53,369 bases of DNA, taken from Oleispira sp963933055 (GTDB lineage: Bacteria; Pseudomonadota; Gammaproteobacteria; Pseudomonadales; Oceanobacteraceae). Location: assembly GCA_963933055.1 (NCBI GenBank), contig CAWVSY010000023.1:1-53369 (forward strand), read 5' to 3'. Shown here one piece after another: positions 9,275 through 16,626 of this stretch (positions are counted from its first letter, which is position 1; every line of letters starts with the position of its first letter). The notes beneath the pieces were generated by a model. The model ran no database searches and had not been told where the DNA came from. It saw only the letters and a list, made by a program, of their open reading frames with translations. The position numbers were made by a program, and so were the translations under genes.

Positions 9275-9344
9275 TTTGTATTTTCCTTGCTGGTTAAATG
9301 CCGTTAAAAATTGTTAGATAGTAGGTGGGTGACTGGTTAATGAT

Positions 9345-9427
9345 GAGTATATATAAATGTATCTTTTTAACGATATGAGATACTCTGAGTATCAATAATC
9401 GATACTTTATATAGGTTTTGGTATCAG
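9345..9427. promoter_or_regulatory. Cluster of GATAC/GTATC half-sites in divergent promoter
   Basis: The gap between the SMP-30-like gene and the XRE gene holds a perfect 7-1-7 inverted repeat, GATACTC T GAGTATC (9379-9393). Further copies of the half-site are GATACT at 9401-9406 and GTATC at 9421-9425, with weaker copies GAGTATA at 9345-9351 and GTATC at 9359-9363. Clustering of one pentamer in both orientations is what a dimeric regulator operator looks like. The adjacent XRE protein is the natural candidate for binding it. Confidence 0.5.
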
Positions 9428-9440
9428 TAAGGAAGATGAC

Positions 9441-10238
9441 GTGAGCATAATGACAATCAATAAAGATTCAGCAACAGAACAGAAGCAAAGATCAGGTTTG
9501 TTTGCCAGCTTAAAGCAAGTGCTGAAAGCCCAAGGCTTACGCTACAAAGATTTGGCAGAAAAAATGAATACTTCCGAACCGACAATTAAGCGATTGTTTG
9601 CGGAACAAGATTGCAAACTCAGCCGTTTAATGGAAATGTGCGAAGCGATTGGCATAAGCTTCACCGAGCTGGTGGAATTGGCCGCGAATCAAACGGTTTA
9701 CCCAACCGAGCTATCATTTGAAACAGAGCAAGCTTTAGCCTCTAAGCCGGGACTAATGTCATTTTTTATGCTGCTCGTCAGCGAGTTTGACATCGATTTT
9801 ATTGTCGAACGCAATCAACTCTCTAAGCAAGATGGCTATCTGTACTTACGCGAGCTTGAAAAACTTGAATTGATTCGACTAAGACAAGATGATTCTTATT
9901 ATTTTTTAGTTAATCGTCCTATTTTATGGCGCTTAGATGGGCCCTTGCATTCGACTTTGGTAAGCGTGAATCAAGGCTTTATTAAAGAATCAATTAGCCG
10001 AAATAATAAAGAAAAGTATCCATTTTATTCTGCTAGTCGATTATTGAGCCCTAACAGTATTAAGCAGCTGAGTCAGGATATTGATAACCTGTATCAGTCA
10101 TTCCAGAAACAGGCTGCGCTTGACCAGATGTTTTATCCAAGGGAAGAATTATTACCTTTTAAAACGGTCTTAACGCTGGGAGCGTTTGATTTGGCTAAAT
10201 ATTTTAAGGTGCCGCCTTATTTGTTAAGTGAATCATGA
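9441..10238 (+). CDS. XRE/Cro-type helix-turn-helix transcriptional regulator
   Basis: The 265-residue protein has a Cro-type helix-turn-helix at about residues 25-78 (LRYKDLAEKMNTSEPTIKRLF, then LSRLMEMCEAIGISFTEL). A longer helical C-terminal region follows, with a segment resembling a second winged-helix (DGYLYLRELEKLELIRL and DDSYYFLV, about 131-155). The GTG at 9441 is chosen as start because AAGGAAG lies about 6 bases before it; an ATG nine bases later is possible. The promoter region holds a perfect GATACTC/GAGTATC inverted repeat, which suggests autoregulation. The family is common in marine gammaproteobacteria but its targets are not known to me; the divergent SMP-30-like gene is a likely one. 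Confidence 0.8.
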   Translation: MSIMTINKDSATEQKQRSGLFASLKQVLKAQGLRYKDLAEKMNTSEPTIKRLFAEQDCKLSRLMEMCEAIGISFTELVELAANQTVYPTELSFETEQALASKPGLMSFFMLLVSEFDIDFIVERNQLSKQDGYLYLRELEKLELIRLRQDDSYYFLVNRPILWRLDGPLHSTLVSVNQGFIKESISRNNKEKYPFYSASRLLSPNSIKQLSQDIDNLYQSFQKQAALDQMFYPREELLPFKTVLTLGAFDLAKYFKVPPYLLSES

Positions 10239-10292
10239 ATACATTTGTTATCGTATCGCACGATAAATCGGTCACTCCAAAGGAAACTAGCC

Positions 10293-10685
10293 ATGAGTAA
10301 ACATGTACGAGATTTACTGTTTGAATTTGAAGTTCAAAGCGAAGTAGAAGAACACTTTCGTTTGCACGTTTTAAAAGTGACATTGAAGGAGAATGGTGAG
10401 GCAGAGGAATTCGGGAACGCTTTGCCAGTGACCAAGATTGAAATTGATTCTGAAGATGGAGAATGCTTACTTCACTTTGATGAACACTCGACTGACTATG
10501 TAACCATCACCGAAGCAAAGGCACTGTTGCTTAATGAAACTTTGGCTGATGAAGTGCAGGGCTATGCCGTGTTTGCCTCAGAAGAAAAAGAACGGGATGA
10601 TTCATATGTAAGATTAGATACGCCGTTAATAGGGTTTGGTGAGAACGCAGAACTTAAATGCTTCTTTGTAGTGTGCCAAGCTTAA
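10293..10685 (+). CDS. Hypothetical acidic protein, 130 residues
   Basis: The ATG at 10293 is chosen because AAGGAAA lies 7 bases upstream; an in-frame TTG at 10245 lacks such a site. The protein is soluble, without signal peptide or membrane helix, and acidic. It alternates predicted strands with many Glu and Asp residues (FEFEVQSEVEEHF, IEIDSEDGECLLHF). I do not recognise the family. It follows the XRE gene by 54 bases in the same direction and may be co-transcribed. Its last 32 bases overlap the 3' end of the convergent fic gene. Confidence 0.6.
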   Translation: MSKHVRDLLFEFEVQSEVEEHFRLHVLKVTLKENGEAEEFGNALPVTKIEIDSEDGECLLHFDEHSTDYVTITEAKALLLNETLADEVQGYAVFASEEKERDDSYVRLDTPLIGFGENAELKCFFVVCQA

Positions 10686-11814
10686 TAAAATATCGTATTC
10701 CACGGCCAATGCCTTCAATACTAAGGCAGTCTTTTGAAACCAAATCACCTAAATCACGCGTAGCGGTTGCTTTGGCGCACTTAGCCAAAGCAGCGTATTT
10801 TTGAGCGCTAATACCGTTGGGAAAACCTTCCTTACCGGCTTTAAATATTTTATTCAGAGCCATTTTCTGGCGCTCAGAAAGATCAGTGTTTTTATGACGT
10901 TGCCAAAATTGAGTTTTCTGGAAGATAACCTCCATTTTAGATTCAGCATCTCTTTGAGCAGCCATTAGCGTTTCGATAAACCAAACTAACCAAGGTGTGA
11001 TATCCAAAGCACCTTTATTATTTAGCTCATCAGCATCACAACAGCTGGCTTGATTTAAATGCTGGTAATAGTCTTTTTTGTTTTTCTCAATGTGCGTCGA
11101 CATACTCAAAACCACAGGCGCACCTAAGTCTTGTGCTAACGCATATTCAATGATCGCGCGACCTATACGACCGTTACCATCATCGAAAGGGTGTATGACC
11201 TCAAACCACAAGTGAGCGATACCTGCGCGAATAACGCCAGGGATAGGTTGCGAACTGTTATTAAACCAATCTAAAAAGCCAGTCATGAGTTTATCAAGGT
11301 CTGTACTATCCGGTGCTTGATAGTGCACGCGTTCATAGCCGATCGGCCCTGAAACAATTTGCATGGGTTCTGGGCTATTGCGCCATTGGCCAACAATTAA
11401 GTCAGAATGCAATATGCTGTCTTCAAAGCCGACTAATACCATCTTATGCCAATTAAATAACAGCTCTTTGTTTAAAGGCTTATGGAAGTTTTTTCGTACA
11501 TCCACAATAAGTGCGGCTAAGCCTTCTGCTTTAGCGTCGGCAACATTAATAAGGGTAGGAGTGAGGTTAAGATAGTTCTGCAGTGATGAACGAACACTGG
11601 CAGGATTAAGATTCTCACCTTCGATAAGGCTGGTATTAATGGCCTCATCAACCATTAAATCGAGTTGAGCGGTCAGTGCATCATCGAAGTCGGTGTTTAA
11701 TAGGTTGCCTGATATCTTTGCAGCCTGCTTAGCGTATTGGTAGGCCAAGGAAGAGAGCTTTTCGCTATCGTAGACAAAATTGGGCCATTGCTTGTGTTGC
11801 CAGATGTAGTTCAT
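10654..11814 (-). CDS. Fic family protein (class II, DUF4172 N-terminus, C-terminal winged helix)
   Basis: The 386-residue protein starts with the DUF4172 region (IWQHKQWPNFVYD). It carries the inhibitory helix motif TSLIEG (61-66), matching (S/T)xxxE(G/N), and the full Fic catalytic motif HPFDDGNGRIGR (208-219) with His208. A winged-helix-like domain lies at about residues 320-380 (ISAQKYAALAKCAKATATRDLGDLV). Fic enzymes with this motif transfer AMP from ATP to target hydroxyls, and the N-terminal inhibitory Glu keeps them off until released; all residues needed for both are present. The target is unknown. A 29-base inverted repeat plus a third half-site lies upstream, which the winged helix might recognise. 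The 3' end overlaps the convergent hypothetical gene by 32 bases. Confidence 0.92.
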   Translation of the reverse strand: MNYIWQHKQWPNFVYDSEKLSSLAYQYAKQAAKISGNLLNTDFDDALTAQLDLMVDEAINTSLIEGENLNPASVRSSLQNYLNLTPTLINVADAKAEGLAALIVDVRKNFHKPLNKELLFNWHKMVLVGFEDSILHSDLIVGQWRNSPEPMQIVSGPIGYERVHYQAPDSTDLDKLMTGFLDWFNNSSQPIPGVIRAGIAHLWFEVIHPFDDGNGRIGRAIIEYALAQDLGAPVVLSMSTHIEKNKKDYYQHLNQASCCDADELNNKGALDITPWLVWFIETLMAAQRDAESKMEVIFQKTQFWQRHKNTDLSERQKMALNKIFKAGKEGFPNGISAQKYAALAKCAKATATRDLGDLVSKDCLSIEGIGRGIRYFIKLGTLQRSI

Positions 11815-11849
11815 TTCTTTACCAATATAGAGTTGCCTAAAATACCATT

Positions 11850-11922
11850 TGAGCCGTAAATAATGTATTTGCGGCTCATTATTGTGGGTTATTTGATGCG
11901 TAAAAGCAATATTGGCGGCTCA
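11850..11922. repeat. Inverted repeat plus third direct half-site upstream of fic
   Basis: TGAGCCGTAAATA (11850-11862) is followed after 3 bases by its near-perfect inverse TATTTGCGGCTCA (11866-11878), with one mismatch in 13 pairs. A third copy, TATTGGCGGCTCA (11910-11922), repeats the second arm in direct orientation 44 bases further on. The inverted pair lies 36-64 bases upstream of the fic start codon, a good place for an operator. The remaining bases to the TIR gene's leader ORF are AT-rich with no other clear feature. Confidence 0.6.
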
Positions 11923-12102
11923 TTGTGCTTTTTATGTACCTTTGGCCACTAGGTAGATGATCAGAAAGTTGGGTGTTTATAGTTAATAGCAATGTTCCTA
12001 TTTCATGATATGTTGGTCTAAATAGTTTTGTTGAGTATTTTTTATCCTAGTAATATCATAAACAGGTATATGCTAACTTCTAGGAAATCAGAGGGAAATT
12101 AA

Positions 12103-12156
12103 ATGTCTTCTTTTATCCCATGTAAAATGTTTAAAAACATTTTTATAAATGGCTAA
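12103..12156 (+). CDS. Possible 17-codon leader ORF before the TIR gene
   Basis: The ATG at 12103 has an excellent ribosome site (GAGGGA at 12091-12096, six bases before the ATG). It opens 17 codons with no resemblance to known peptides and stops with TAA at 12154-12156, 23 bases before the TIR gene start. The TIR gene itself has only a poorly spaced GGTGA. Translation of the leader could therefore control or couple that of the downstream gene. The short length means chance cannot be excluded. Confidence 0.4.
   Translation: MSSFIPCKMFKNIFING
12124..12143. promoter_or_regulatory. Perfect 9-2-9 inverted repeat before the TIR gene
   Basis: AAAATGTTT, AA, AAACATTTT forms a perfect inverted repeat inside the leader ORF, ending 36 bases before the TIR start codon. 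It could be an operator for a dimeric winged-helix protein, such as the C-terminal domain of the TIR protein itself, or an RNA hairpin. The surroundings are AT-rich, which raises the chance of a coincidental palindrome. Confidence 0.4.
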
Positions 12157-12179
12157 TAATACAGGCGAATTGGTGATAG

Positions 12180-13016
12180 ATGAGTAAGTCGAGAATATTT
12201 ATAGGGTCATCAGTAGAGAGCTTACCCATTGCTGATGCAATCGCTGAAAATCTAGAGTTCGATGCAGAGGTTACTATCTGGCGAAGTGGTACATTCGACT
12301 TATCGAGTAATACATTAGATGACTTAATTTTGAAGTCTAAATCAGTCGATTTTTCTGCTTTTATATTTTCTCCTGATGATCTGGTCATTATGCGCTCTAG
12401 GGAGCAATATGCTGTTCGTGATAACGTACTTTTTGAGTTAGGGTTGTTTATCGGGGCGATAGGAAAAGAACGATGCTTTATCATAAAACCCAGAGATGTT
12501 GAGTTACATTTCCCAAGTGATTTGCTTGGTATTACTCCAACTGATTATGATCCCAATCGGTCGGATGGTAATTTAACATCGTCACTTACCTATGCTTCAA
12601 CACAAATAAAACGCGAAATGGCTAAAAAGGGGACGTTTAAAGAAATTGTCACATCAAAGGTACAAAAGCTCGATGTAAATAATGTATTAAGCGATGTCTC
12701 AGTGACAGATCTCATTATTTTAGGCTCCTTACTTGAAAGCTATAATAATGATGTAGAAGGTTGTACTAGCTGGGACTTGTCTAATAAATTACAGCATCAC
12801 CTTTCAAGTCCAGCTTCAAATCTCTCAATTGTCAAACTACAACGGGTCGGTTTAATTGAAAAAGAGAATAGTAGTGATTTAAATGGTAATGAGTATTTTA
12901 CATACAGGCTTACGGATTATGGTATTGATATTTGTTTAAAAAATGAAGAAAAAATAAGCAGCTTATTTGCTCCAAAGTCACAGCAAGGTTTTTTACAACA
13001 ATCACCAAATCTATAA
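12180..13016 (+). CDS. TIR-like (PF10137-type, CAP12/Pycsar-effector-like) domain protein with C-terminal winged helix
   Basis: Residues 1-150 match the TIR-like nucleotide-binding family found in Cap12 and Pycsar effectors. The signature runs RIFIGSSVESLPIADAI (5-21), VTIWRSGTFD (31-40), FIFSPDD (61-67) and RDNVLFELGLFIG (80-92). Glu86 in FELG is a candidate catalytic residue by position. Residues about 165-255 look like a winged-helix domain (SWDLSNKLQHHL, NLSIVKLQRVGLIEKE, YFTYRLTDYGIDICL). Relatives with effector roles hydrolyse NAD during phage defence when a cyclic nucleotide binds, but no cyclase gene lies nearby. The gene is AT-rich against its surroundings and lies next to fic. Either a defence NADase or a nucleotide-sensing regulator is possible. 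Confidence 0.8.
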   Translation: MSKSRIFIGSSVESLPIADAIAENLEFDAEVTIWRSGTFDLSSNTLDDLILKSKSVDFSAFIFSPDDLVIMRSREQYAVRDNVLFELGLFIGAIGKERCFIIKPRDVELHFPSDLLGITPTDYDPNRSDGNLTSSLTYASTQIKREMAKKGTFKEIVTSKVQKLDVNNVLSDVSVTDLIILGSLLESYNNDVEGCTSWDLSNKLQHHLSSPASNLSIVKLQRVGLIEKENSSDLNGNEYFTYRLTDYGIDICLKNEEKISSLFAPKSQQGFLQQSPNL

Positions 13017-13093
13017 GTACTAGTTGAATATCTAATGTGTGAGTGTGATTAGTATTTAATTTGATATTGTTTTGAGCTTATTTATTTCACCCA

Positions 13094-13160
13094 TAAAAAA
13101 ACCGCTTCCCTTTTCATCGTTAGACTTTCGTCATCAGAATCAAGGGAAGCGGTTTTTTAA
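13094..13160. terminator. Bidirectional terminator between TIR gene and acnB
   Basis: A long stem, AAAAAACCGCTTCCCTT (13096-13112) with AAGGGAAGCGGTTTTTT (13142-13158), is flanked by A and T tracts on both sides. It can end transcripts from the TIR gene (plus) and from acnB (minus). The loop of about 29 bases is unusually long for an intrinsic terminator. Confidence 0.8.
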
Positions 13161-13415
13161 GCAATCTGTAATCTAAATTTCAGAATCCGTCAGTAGAAGC
13201 CGATCAAATCGGAGAGCTGCATTCAAACTTTAAACTCTTTTCAAAAAAGTCGTCCGTTCAAAAATCTACTCTTCGTCATTCATCTTTTGTGCGTCTGTCT
13301 GATTCTAATTATCTAATCTTACATCATGCTCTTAGAAAAGAGCCTAACCCATATTTAACTTCTTCATTTAACCGAGAGAGGATAAGTACGGGCTGGCTGC
13401 TTAACTATTTTAAGA
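13161..13415 (-). other. Long 3' untranslated stretch of acnB
   Basis: About 255 bases separate the acnB stop from the terminator, without a credible ORF on either strand. It holds one small hairpin, GCTCTT AGAA AAGAGC (13328-13343). Such 3' regions sometimes release small regulatory RNAs, and this one ends in a strong terminator, but nothing else in the sequence shows that it does. Confidence 0.35.
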
Positions 13416-16205
13416 TTAAAGCATTTTAACCGGAATAGACGGTACGCTTAGGTCTTCAGAAGGTGGTGCAAAAGACGTCAAGTTGATGCCTTCAACTGCT
13501 TCTTTGTATTCTGCAACTGTTGGGAAGCGGCCTAAGATACAAGACAGCACAACCATTGGAGTAGAACCTAGTAGAGATTCGCCTTTTTTCTCAGCAGAGT
13601 CTTCTACAACTCGGCCTTGGAAAAGACGAGTAGAAGTCGCAAGAACAGTATCACCTGCTTCAGCTTTCTCTTGGTTACCCATGCATAGGTTACAGCCAGG
13701 GCGTTCTAGGTACATAATGTTTTCGTATTTAGTACGCGCTGCATTTTTAGGTGCATCGTCATTAAATTCGAAACCAGAGTACTTCTCTAGAAGTGCCCAA
13801 TCACCTTCAGCTTTCAATTCATCAACGATGTTGTATGTTGGTGGAGCGATCACTAGCGGTGCGTTGAATTTGATTTCTTTGCCTTGTTTTTCCATGTTGC
13901 GAAGCATAGCAGCGATGATTTGCATGTCGCCTTTATGAACCATACATGAACCAACAAAACCTAGATCAACTGTACGACCATCGTAGAAAGATGTAGGGCG
14001 GATAGTATCGTGCGTATAACGCTTAGATACATCTTCGTTGTTTACGTCTGGATCGGCAATCATTGGTTCGTCGATCAAGTCTAGATCTACAACCATTTCA
14101 GCGAAGTAGTTCGCATTGTCATCAGGAGCAAGAGCTGGCTCTTCACCAGACTGGATACCTGCAATACGCTTGTCAGCAAGATCGATAAGACCTTGAAGCA
14201 TACCCGCTTTGTTTTCCATGCCTTTGTTGATCATGATCTGGATGCGAGACTTAGCAAGCTCTAGAGATTGAACCAAAGTATCGTCAGTAGAAATACAGAT
14301 GGAAGCCTTAGCTTTCATTTCTGCAGTCCAGTCAGTGAAGGTAAACGCTTGGTCAGCAAGCAAAGTTCCGATTTGAACTTCGATTACACGGCCTTGGAAA
14401 ACGTTTTCGCCAAACTTCTTAAGCATCTGTGCTTGAGTCGAGTGAACAACATCACGGAAATCGATGTGGTCTTTCATGGTACCTTTGAAAGTCACTTTAA
14501 CAGACTCAGGGATTGGCATAGCACATTCGCCAGTTGCCAATGCAATCGCAACCGTACCAGAGTCAGCACCGAATGCTACACCCTTAGACATACGAGTATG
14601 TGAGTCGCCACCGATGATGATTGCGCGATCGTCTACAGTGATATCGTTCAATACCTTGTGGATTACGTCAGTCATTGGGTGGTAAACGCCTTTCGGATCA
14701 CGTGCAGTGATTACGCCGAAGTCGTTCATAAATGCCATTAGTTTAGGCGTATTAGCTTTAGCTTTGCTATCCCATACTGATGCCGTGTGACAACCAGACT
14801 GGAAGGCACCATCAACACTTGGAGAAATAGTAGAAGCCGCCATAGACTCAAGTTCTTGGCAAGTCATTGGGCCAGTCGTATCTTGAGAACCTACGATGTT
14901 CACTTTAACGCGAACGTCTGAACCTGTGTGTAGAGGAGTAGAAGATGCTACACCTACTGCGTTACGGTTGAAGATTTTTTCAACAGCAGTAAGGCCTTGG
15001 CCTTCAACAGAGATTTCTTTAGAAGGAGCAAATACAGAAGGTGCTTGGATGCCTAATGTTTCAGCAGCAAACGTCTGTAGCTTCTTACCGAAAGTAAGCG
15101 CATAAGAACCGCCGGCTTTCATGAACTCAACTTTCTGTGGAGAGAACGCATCAGAAACGTCAACTAGCTCTTTGTCACCGTTGTACAGTTTTTTAGCTTG
15201 AGTATCGATAGTAAGAACCGTACCAGTTGCAACTGAATATGCTTCTTCTAGTACTGGATCACCATTTTCGTCTTTAACTGTATTGCCTTCAGCATCTACT
15301 TTCTTAACCCAGTTTTTAAGGTCAAGACCGATACCGCCAGTTACACCAACAGTCGTCAAGAAGATCGGAGCAATACCGTTAGTTCCCGCAACAACAGGTG
15401 CGTTGTTGATGAATGGGATATAAGGAGAAGTCTTTTCACCAGCCCAAAGTGCAACGTTGTTCACACCAGACATACGAGAAGAACCAACACCCATTGTGCC
15501 TTTTTCAGCGATTAGCATCACTTTAGCGTTCGGGTGTTTCTTACCTAGTTCAACGATTTCTTGTTGAGCTTCAGGTGTGATCATGCACTGGCCATGTAAT
15601 TCACGGTCAGCACGTGAGTGAGACTGGTTACCAGGAGAAAGAAGGTCGGTAGAGATGTCGCCTTCAGCTGCGATGTAAGTCACTACGTCGATCTTCGCTG
15701 GGATTTCAGGAAGTTTTGTAAAGAATTCTGCAGCTGCGTAGCTTTCTAAAAGGTCTTTAGCAATGGCGTTGCCCGCTTTGAAAGCATCAGCAATGCGTGA
15801 AGTATCAGCTTCGTATAGAAATACTTGAGATTTAAGTACTTCGGCCGCTGCTTTAGCTTGAGCATCGTCAGAAAGCGCGATGTCTAGTAAAGCTTCAACA
15901 GAAGGGCCACCTTTCATGTGAGACAGCTGCTCAAGAGCGAACTCAGGAGTAATTTCAGCAACAGTCTCTTTACCAAGAGCGATGTCTTTCAAGAACGCCG
16001 CTTTAACAACAGCTGCTGGAGTTGTACCTGGCAGAGTGTTGTAGATGAAGAAGTTTAAGGAACCTTCACGGTACTCATTACCAGTGTCTTTGATCTGAGC
16101 GATGATCTCAGATAATAGTTCTGCACCATCAATTGGTTTTGGGTGTAAACCAAGTTCGTTTTTACGAACCTCAATTTCTTCTAGGTATTCTGTATACAAG
16201 CTCAT
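13416..16205 (-). CDS. acnB: Aconitate hydratase B (AcnB), long form
   Basis: The enzyme interconverts citrate and isocitrate through cis-aconitate in the TCA cycle; AcnB proteins also dehydrate 2-methylcitrate products, hence the bifunctional name. The 929-residue protein has the N-terminal HEAT-like domain (about 1-160), the swivel domain, and the iron-sulfur core, with cluster ligands Cys754 (GSCMVHKG), Cys838 and Cys841 (CNLCMGNQ). E. coli AcnB has about 865 residues. The extra length here lies partly around residues 300-370, with an insertion containing DAEGNTVKDENGDP, as in a subset of AcnB proteins. GAGAG before the ATG at 16205 supports the start. It is transcribed alone, divergently from pdxB. 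Confidence 0.96.
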   Translation of the reverse strand: MSLYTEYLEEIEVRKNELGLHPKPIDGAELLSEIIAQIKDTGNEYREGSLNFFIYNTLPGTTPAAVVKAAFLKDIALGKETVAEITPEFALEQLSHMKGGPSVEALLDIALSDDAQAKAAAEVLKSQVFLYEADTSRIADAFKAGNAIAKDLLESYAAAEFFTKLPEIPAKIDVVTYIAAEGDISTDLLSPGNQSHSRADRELHGQCMITPEAQQEIVELGKKHPNAKVMLIAEKGTMGVGSSRMSGVNNVALWAGEKTSPYIPFINNAPVVAGTNGIAPIFLTTVGVTGGIGLDLKNWVKKVDAEGNTVKDENGDPVLEEAYSVATGTVLTIDTQAKKLYNGDKELVDVSDAFSPQKVEFMKAGGSYALTFGKKLQTFAAETLGIQAPSVFAPSKEISVEGQGLTAVEKIFNRNAVGVASSTPLHTGSDVRVKVNIVGSQDTTGPMTCQELESMAASTISPSVDGAFQSGCHTASVWDSKAKANTPKLMAFMNDFGVITARDPKGVYHPMTDVIHKVLNDITVDDRAIIIGGDSHTRMSKGVAFGADSGTVAIALATGECAMPIPESVKVTFKGTMKDHIDFRDVVHSTQAQMLKKFGENVFQGRVIEVQIGTLLADQAFTFTDWTAEMKAKASICISTDDTLVQSLELAKSRIQIMINKGMENKAGMLQGLIDLADKRIAGIQSGEEPALAPDDNANYFAEMVVDLDLIDEPMIADPDVNNEDVSKRYTHDTIRPTSFYDGRTVDLGFVGSCMVHKGDMQIIAAMLRNMEKQGKEIKFNAPLVIAPPTYNIVDELKAEGDWALLEKYSGFEFNDDAPKNAARTKYENIMYLERPGCNLCMGNQEKAEAGDTVLATSTRLFQGRVVEDSAEKKGESLLGSTPMVVLSCILGRFPTVAEYKEAVEGINLTSFAPPSEDLSVPSIPVKML

Positions 16206-16626
16206 AGGAATCTCTCACTCAAGTTATAATAATGACTTTCAAAAAACAGCCTTATTGACCGCCTTTTTACCTTATCATCTGCTTTGCCAAATCATACTAG
16301 ACAAAGGTGGCTGACCACAGCTAAGCGGACAGCCTAAAAAATTAGCACACGTAGTATAAAACATGTGGCTTGGCGCGTTAAGAAAGCCATGCTCACATTG
16401 TCTATAAATTTGTCTTATTTAGCCTATATTCGCTATTCATTATATGAATGTGTTTAAAAAGCACTCATTCATTCACTATATGGGGCATATGACTCAATAG
16501 AATAGACTAAGTTTTGATCATATCTATTTTTGCCTATGGACGCTGACTGCTAGCTGAGTAAGAATGTAGGTATTACCGCTTTAAGCGTATTTTATTCATA
16601 TCATTTTGAAATCAGAGGATCGCCTA
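16206..16626. promoter_or_regulatory. Divergent acnB-pdxB intergenic region
   Basis: These 421 bases hold no credible gene. A perfect palindrome ATTCAT TAT ATGAAT lies at 16435-16449. On the minus strand it overlaps a consensus TATAAT (16439-16444), a possible acnB -10 box, with only a poor -35. Nothing convincing was found for pdxB beyond a weak TTGATC/TATGGA pair 15 bases apart (16514-16540). Confidence 0.35.

Noticed and set aside
12143..12484. 113-codon frame on the minus strand over the TIR gene
   Set aside because: Antisense shadow of the TIR domain, with no ribosome site; the plus-strand TIR signature is clear.
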